This document shows, in pieces, positions 60,026-64,000 of a DNA stretch of 64,000 bases (positions are counted from its first letter, which is position 1; each line of letters starts with the position of its first letter). The stretch comes from PSRF01 sp051000815 (GTDB taxonomy: Bacteria; Acidobacteriota; Blastocatellia; Pyrinomonadales; Pyrinomonadaceae): NCBI GenBank assembly GCA_051000815.1, contig JBPCNX010000043.1, positions 24,286 through 88,285 of the forward strand, written 5' to 3'. A program made the position numbers and the translations under genes. The notes under the pieces are model-generated. The model ran no database searches. It was not told the DNA's origin and saw only the letters and a list, made by a program, of their open reading frames with translations.

Positions 60026-61201
60026 TCAGATTCCGAGCGTTTGATTCGTCATAAACACTGACGCCGGCAAGCGTCTGGTTGTTCCCGGCAACTTGATTGT
60101 GCGTTTCAGCACGAAATCAAACAGGAGAGGATTGTAGTCGTAGATCTCATTCATTGCCTCCCGTTCGTCGGGGGTAATGTACCCGCCTTTCACCAGGGGA
60201 CCCGTTCTGATCAGAACATTAATCGCCGGAAGCGGATAGTCGCTTCCATTAACCAGGCGCTCATGCAGGTCTTCCCTCTCGATGATTGTTGTCAGCGGTT
60301 TACCGATGCGATTGAATTGCGTCATCGCCGAGATGTCGCCGAAGAGCAGTCCCTGGTAACGCTTCTCATTCATCAGGCGCATGAACAAGTCAAAATTGTC
60401 CGTGGCTTTTCTATCAGCCCGTTCGTGATCCTCGTTTTGACCGAGTCCTGCGCAGTGGGCGACGATTACCCTCACGCCATGATCAAGTGCGCGTCGTAGA
60501 AGTAATGGGTTACCTAATTTCTGATCTTCTTTCGCCTCGACTGCTTTCTCCTCGCCGCCGTGACTGAGCAGAACAAGATCCAGCTCTTTCATCTTCTGAT
60601 AGAACGGATCGCATTTGGGGTCAGCCGGGTTGATGCCCATTGCGTTCGGCAACCACTTCACGACTTGCGCTCCACGACGCGCCCACTTCTCGAGTTCCTC
60701 GAGCGCGTCCGGACGATAAGGGTTGACGGAAATATTTGGCACGAAGAGATTCGGATGCTGTTCGGCGAGCTCAAACACATACTCATTCGGCACATAGAAT
60801 TCAGTCTTTTCGAGGTTCGGCAATCCGTCTGCTGTGTAGTTCTTATCGAAAGCCAACAGCCGGTGTTTACCGTGATGAGAGATGTGCCTGACTAGATTCA
60901 CGAGTCGATCGACTAGTTGAACGTCCGCGTGCTCAACGTCAGCGACGCCCGCCGCACTTAGATATACTTTGAACTTCAGGTGGTGAAACGGGTGGCTCCA
61001 GGTACGCATCTTCGGGTTGACGAAGACGCCTGTCTGACTAGTCCCAATGCCGGCGATGTGCGTGTGATGATCGATCAGGCGTGCGGGCTCGATATCCTCG
61101 AACGCGCGTTTTATCAGATCAGCGGCCTTTGAACGCAAGCCGTCTTTTAGCTCTTCGGGCCGGTGATTGAAGGCGCCACCGATGTAATGCACCAAGCACA
61201 T
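60026..61201 (-). CDS. Amidohydrolase-family metal-dependent hydrolase
   Basis: A 391-residue TIM-barrel hydrolase of the amidohydrolase-2 type. The metal motif HxH is DHHTHIAGIG (about 43-48), and further metal and catalytic ligands are seen in LSHGGEEK, VIVAHCAGLG and NGSDYPLP, the Asp at the end of the barrel. Members hydrolyse or decarboxylate diverse compounds; the substrate is unknown. Several His-rich parts (HPFHHLKFK, HISHHGKHR) are unusual. No clear RBS precedes 61201; a heptamer array starts 10 nt upstream. Confidence 0.85.
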   Translation of the reverse strand: MCLVHYIGGAFNHRPEELKDGLRSKAADLIKRAFEDIEPARLIDHHTHIAGIGTSQTGVFVNPKMRTWSHPFHHLKFKVYLSAAGVADVEHADVQLVDRLVNLVRHISHHGKHRLLAFDKNYTADGLPNLEKTEFYVPNEYVFELAEQHPNLFVPNISVNPYRPDALEELEKWARRGAQVVKWLPNAMGINPADPKCDPFYQKMKELDLVLLSHGGEEKAVEAKEDQKLGNPLLLRRALDHGVRVIVAHCAGLGQNEDHERADRKATDNFDLFMRLMNEKRYQGLLFGDISAMTQFNRIGKPLTTIIEREDLHERLVNGSDYPLPAINVLIRTGPLVKGGYITPDEREAMNEIYDYNPLLFDFVLKRTIKLPGTTRRLPASVFMTNQTLGI

Positions 61202-61210
61202 GACTCAAAA

Positions 61211-61506
61211 GTTTCGAGTTCCGAGTTTCGAGTTCCGAGTTCCGAGTTCCGAGTTTCGAGTGCGAAGTTCGGAGTGCGGAGTGCGAAGTTATGCTTTGTG
61301 CAAGTTCGTGTGGTTTGGTGGATCGTTGTGGCCTTCGTAATGGACGAAAGACTCGATCCACGAAATACAAATAAATAACTCCAAACCCGGTCACCGTAGC
61401 ACCTATCCGATCCCAACTCCGAACCCCGAACACCGCACTTCGAACACCGCACTTCGAACACCGCACTCCGAACACCGCACTTCGAACACCGCACTTCGAA
61501 CTTCCG
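61211..61506. repeat. Large heptamer repeat pair, inverted arms (about 12-13 units each)
   Basis: Left arm 61211-61294: twelve 7-nt units, mostly GTTTCGA and GTTCCGA. Right arm 61416-61506: about thirteen units alternating ACTTCGA/ACTCCGA and ACACCGC. The right arm is the inverse of the left, so a hairpin of about 85 bp with a 120-nt loop is possible. It fills the 307-nt gap between two minus-strand genes, touching both. Confidence 0.8.
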
Positions 61507-61508
61507 CA

Positions 61509-61946
61509 TTATGGAGAGCGCAAACAAAACATCGTTCCCAGCATCGACGCGACCAGCGTGCGTTCGGCTCCCGTCACCCCGAACACATCAGCACGTACGA
61601 CAGTCAATGTCTTGCCAGGCTTAATAACCTCAGCCCGCGCCAGAAACATTTCTCCTCTGGCCGGTCGCAAAAGATTCACCTTGAACTCCACGCTGAGCAC
61701 TCCCGAGCCGGCGGGCATTAAAGTGAACGCCGCATAGCCTGCCGCCGAATCGGCAATCGTTGTGATGATACCGGCATGAAGATACCCGTCCTGTTGCGTT
61801 AGATCCTTGCGATAGGGAAGCGAGATTTCTACTGTGCCCGGTTCGACGCCGCTGAGTTGCGCGCCGATCAAATGCATGATCGACTGCTCAGCAAAACTCT
61901 TTCTTACTTCCTCGGCGAACGAGGGATTGCGAGCCTCAAGTTTCAT
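61509..61946 (-). CDS. PaaI-family hotdog thioesterase
   Basis: A 145-residue hotdog-fold thioesterase. The PaaI-type active-site region is visible as QQDGYLHAGIITTIADSAAGYAAF, with the conserved His-Ala-Gly and Asp. Members hydrolyse acyl- or aryl-CoA thioesters. The ATG at 61946 overlaps the stop of the upstream 75-aa gene (TAATG), which points to translational coupling. The right flank is the heptamer array. Confidence 0.85.
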   Translation of the reverse strand: MKLEARNPSFAEEVRKSFAEQSIMHLIGAQLSGVEPGTVEISLPYRKDLTQQDGYLHAGIITTIADSAAGYAAFTLMPAGSGVLSVEFKVNLLRPARGEMFLARAEVIKPGKTLTVVRADVFGVTGAERTLVASMLGTMFCLRSP

Positions 61947-62173
61947 TACGGGCGGGCCAGCCACGAAGCGGCGTTGCCGACGTACGTTTTAATGTCGGCG
62001 AGTGCGCTGGGATTGCGCTTGTATCCGTCTCCGGGCTGCTCTTCGACAAAACTCGGAGAGCCCAGATCAGGATTCCAATTGTAATCGGCAAAGTGGTGAA
62101 AGCTTGATTCAGCGATGCCGCGCCCGAGTTTGTTGCCGTGTTTGTCGCCCAGAATCTCAATCGGTTTCGTCAT
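61946..62173 (-). CDS. Small hypothetical protein (75 aa)
   Basis: A 75-residue protein starting MTKPIEILGDKHGNKLGRGIAESSFHH; no family is recognised. It is soluble, with no signal peptide or membrane helix. A cluster of aromatic and His residues (HHFADYNWNPDLG) lies in the middle. GGGCGAAGGTAG upstream of the ATG at 62173 contains a partial RBS. Its stop overlaps the PaaI start, so the two form an operon; it could be a partner of that enzyme, but this is only context. Confidence 0.55.
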   Translation of the reverse strand: MTKPIEILGDKHGNKLGRGIAESSFHHFADYNWNPDLGSPSFVEEQPGDGYKRNPSALADIKTYVGNAASWLARP

Positions 62174-62258
62174 GGAACTACCTTCGCCCTTGCAGCCTCA
62201 GATTGTAACCGTTATGGCAGTTGGTAACCTCTCTTATAAACAAACGCTGTCGCCGTTC

Positions 62259-63183
62259 CTACTGGCCCGAATCACTTGCCAGCGCTTTTTCGATAGCTTG
62301 TCGGCTACCCATCGGTCGAATCGGAAACACTGCCAAAGCCTGGTTATCACGAACGATCGTAGGATTCTTCAAGCCTTCGATTAAATGCCGTCCCACCTCG
62401 TAACTGGTCGGTGTAACCAGGGCCAGCCAGAGGCCGGAAAGGTAGGGAGTGAGCAGCGGCACCGAAATCAGCCAGCGATGAAGCCCTCGCTGCCGCGCGT
62501 ATTCGCGTATCATAATCGAGATACCTCACCGCGTCAGAGCCACCGATTTCGAAGATGCGGTTTCCCTTCCCATGAAGGTAGTTCGCGGCTAGCAGGTAAG
62601 CCAGAACATCGTCAACGGCGATGGGTTGAGTGCGCACACTCACCCAGCGCGGACAGAGCATCACCGGCAATCGCTCGGTCAGAGACTTCATCAATTCGTA
62701 AGAAAGACTACCCGCCCCGATGACCATCGAAGCCCGAAACTCGATTGTTTCCACGCCGGAATCACGCAGAAGTTGACCGACCTCATGACGACTGCGCAGG
62801 TGTGGAGAGAGTTGCGGATCCGTGTCATCACCCAACCCCCCCAGGTAGATGATGCGGCTGACGCCTGCTTCCCGCGCAACCCGTCCAAAGTTGACTGCTG
62901 CCTCTCGGTCCGCTTTCGCAAAATCCGTCGAACCTGACATCAAGTGAATGAGATAGTACGCCGTGTGAACACCGGCGAGGGCCTGTTCGAGCGAGGGCGC
63001 GTCGAGCACGTCCCCCGCAACGACCTTAGCGGCATTCACATGGGATAATTTATCCGGTTTGCGAGCGAGACAACGAAGCTGGACTGGTTCCTGCTCTAGC
63101 AATGGAAGCAGCCGCGCGCCGACGTAGCCAGTCGCTCCTGTTAGGAGAACGAGTGGTAGGGGTGGGTCCTTTTCCAGCTGCAT
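62259..63183 (-). pseudogene. Frameshifted NAD(P)-binding (NmrA-like) protein
   Basis: An NmrA-like Rossmann-fold protein with GATGYVGARLLPLLE at the N-terminus, normal up to GNRIFEIGGSDAVRYLD. There the frame is lost: the natural continuation REYARQRGLHRWLISVPLLTP...ALA is found in another frame at 62259-62513. A one-base offset near 62513-62525 is enough. The C-terminus also ends early compared with DUF2867-containing relatives. Either a real pseudogene or a sequencing error; both fragments are otherwise well preserved, which favours a recent event or an error. Confidence 0.75.
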
Positions 63184-63238
63184 CGCTTGATCTGCTCTCT
63201 TGCCAGATAAAGGTTAGATTTGACCCGCACTCTTCGTG

Positions 63239-63826
63239 CTAAAAGCAAAATGGGCCTTCGCAAACAGTCTGTTCGAGTTTGCGACGATCACTGGGCGCCT
63301 CGATTTGCTGAAGCTTCTCCGGTAAGACTTCAGCGCTTGCGGGCAGCCCCACTGCCGCCATAGCTTCAACCCGAAAAACTTCAGGTATGTTCAGCGAGGT
63401 GCGCGCGCGTTCGTAGTCAAATCCCTGCATGCCATGAACGACATAGCCCTTGAGCCAGCCTTGCAGCGCGAGGTTTTCCCAGGCCGCCCCGGTGTCGTAG
63501 GTATGAGTGGTGGACGGCTTTTCATTAAAATCGAAAGTTGTCTTCGAGATAAAGAGCAGCAGCGCGCCGGCATTCTGCGCCCAGACTTGATTACTCTTAA
63601 CCAGAAGTTCAAAGAACAGCGGCCAGTGCTCGCTTTCGCGGGTGGCATAGAGTATGCGCCAGGGTTGATTGTTGTAGGAGGACGGCGCCCAGCGCGCGGC
63701 TTCGAATAGAGTCATCAGCTCGTCGTGGGGTATCGGCTCGCCCGACATGGCGCGCGGCGACCAGCGGTCCAGAAAGAGTTTGTCAATTGGATGGTCGGCC
63801 ACGCGTTTATCGCTTCCCTTGAGCAT
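63239..63826 (-). CDS. Nitroreductase family protein
   Basis: A 195-residue FMN flavoenzyme of the nitroreductase family. The ATG at 63826 has GGGGAGA 6 nt upstream. Typical features: FLDRWSPRAMSGEPIPHDELMTLFEAARWAPSSYNNQPWR (FMN phosphate binding) and AAWENLALQGWLKGYVVHGM, and PAEVLPEKL. Members reduce nitro compounds, quinones or flavins with NAD(P)H. The C-terminal VCEGPFCF is unusual in having two Cys. Confidence 0.88.
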   Translation of the reverse strand: MLKGSDKRVADHPIDKLFLDRWSPRAMSGEPIPHDELMTLFEAARWAPSSYNNQPWRILYATRESEHWPLFFELLVKSNQVWAQNAGALLLFISKTTFDFNEKPSTTHTYDTGAAWENLALQGWLKGYVVHGMQGFDYERARTSLNIPEVFRVEAMAAVGLPASAEVLPEKLQQIEAPSDRRKLEQTVCEGPFCF

Positions 63827-63879
63827 GGATGTCTCCCCAGCCTTTTCTTCAGTCCGCGTAGCGGACAAGTGAAAGTAGC

Positions 63880-64000
63880 GTGTGCCGAGCATGTTCGACG
63901 ACTTGAGGGTGAAAGTCCCTCGCCAACCTGATGGAGGTGAAGGATAGCAAAGCGCAAGGGCGTTGTCGCGAGGCAAGGTCCGAAGGAAGCGTGGAGCAAA
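63880..64000 (+). mobile_element. Group II intron, 5' end (runs off window)
   Basis: Starts with the intron 5' consensus GTGTG (63880) and continues with the conserved GAGGGTGAAAGTCCCTC, typical of domain I of bacterial group II introns, and then GCAAGGGCG and AAGGAAGCG blocks. No reverse transcriptase is visible because the window ends. A hairpin (GTCCGCGTAGCGGAC, 63852-63866) sits just upstream in the 5' exon. Confidence 0.85.

Noticed and set aside
61211..61506. Possible CRISPR array
   Set aside because: Units are 7 nt with no spacers of constant length; no cas genes in the window.

Overview
The window reads as a chromosomal segment of a Gram-negative bacterium, most likely an acidobacterium of the Blastocatellia type. 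This placement is an inference. It rests on moderate GC, an Oar-like TonB-dependent receptor with an N-terminal carboxypeptidase-regulatory-like domain (44.6-48.5 kb), and abundant palindromic intergenic repeats. No rRNA, tRNA, CRISPR array or complete transposase was found.

Layout. 0-16 kb is mixed metabolism: a hydroxyacid dehydrogenase end, an S8 protease, a molybdopterin oxidoreductase, a Nudix-metallo-beta-lactamase fusion, a PQQ-type beta-propeller protein, a MoxR-like ATPase and VWA protein pair split by a GxxExxY gene, a CHASE/PAS/GAF hybrid histidine kinase, and pdxH. 16-19 kb holds a geranylgeranyl-reductase-like flavoprotein and an extradiol-dioxygenase/AMMECR1 fusion.

19-39 kb is the replication-origin neighbourhood. 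gyrB-recF-dnaN-dnaA run leftward. rpmH-rnpA-yidD-yidC-jag-mnmE-mnmG-parA-parB run rightward, followed by ATP synthase genes for b', b, delta, alpha and gamma. The dnaA-dnaN gap carries DnaA boxes, a GC cluster and four TAG triplets in the arrangement of a DnaA-trio unwinding element, so it is the best oriC candidate. A degenerate parS lies just before parA. rsmG is absent from its usual place, and the a, c, beta and epsilon ATP synthase genes are not in the window.

39-64 kb is accessory and housekeeping. It contains VanZ and SPFH/zinc-ribbon proteins, a ketosynthase-methyltransferase-flavoprotein cassette, the TonB receptor, a TPR protein, two broken genes (a GT4 glycosyltransferase and an NAD(P)-binding protein), an aminoglycoside-kinase-like gene, thiC under a TPP riboswitch with terminator, a PrxQ-type peroxiredoxin, moaA, an amidohydrolase, thioesterases and a nitroreductase. 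The 5' end of a group II intron runs off the right edge.

The most unusual structure is intergenic. Degenerate heptanucleotide (7-nt period) arrays recur between genes, nearly always as two inverted arms that could fold into long hairpins, and one such pair is built into the P3 region of the TPP riboswitch. Separate families are 9-10 nt period inverted arrays, clusters of short perfect hairpins, and two copies of a 145-167 bp element with about 36-bp terminal inverted repeats.
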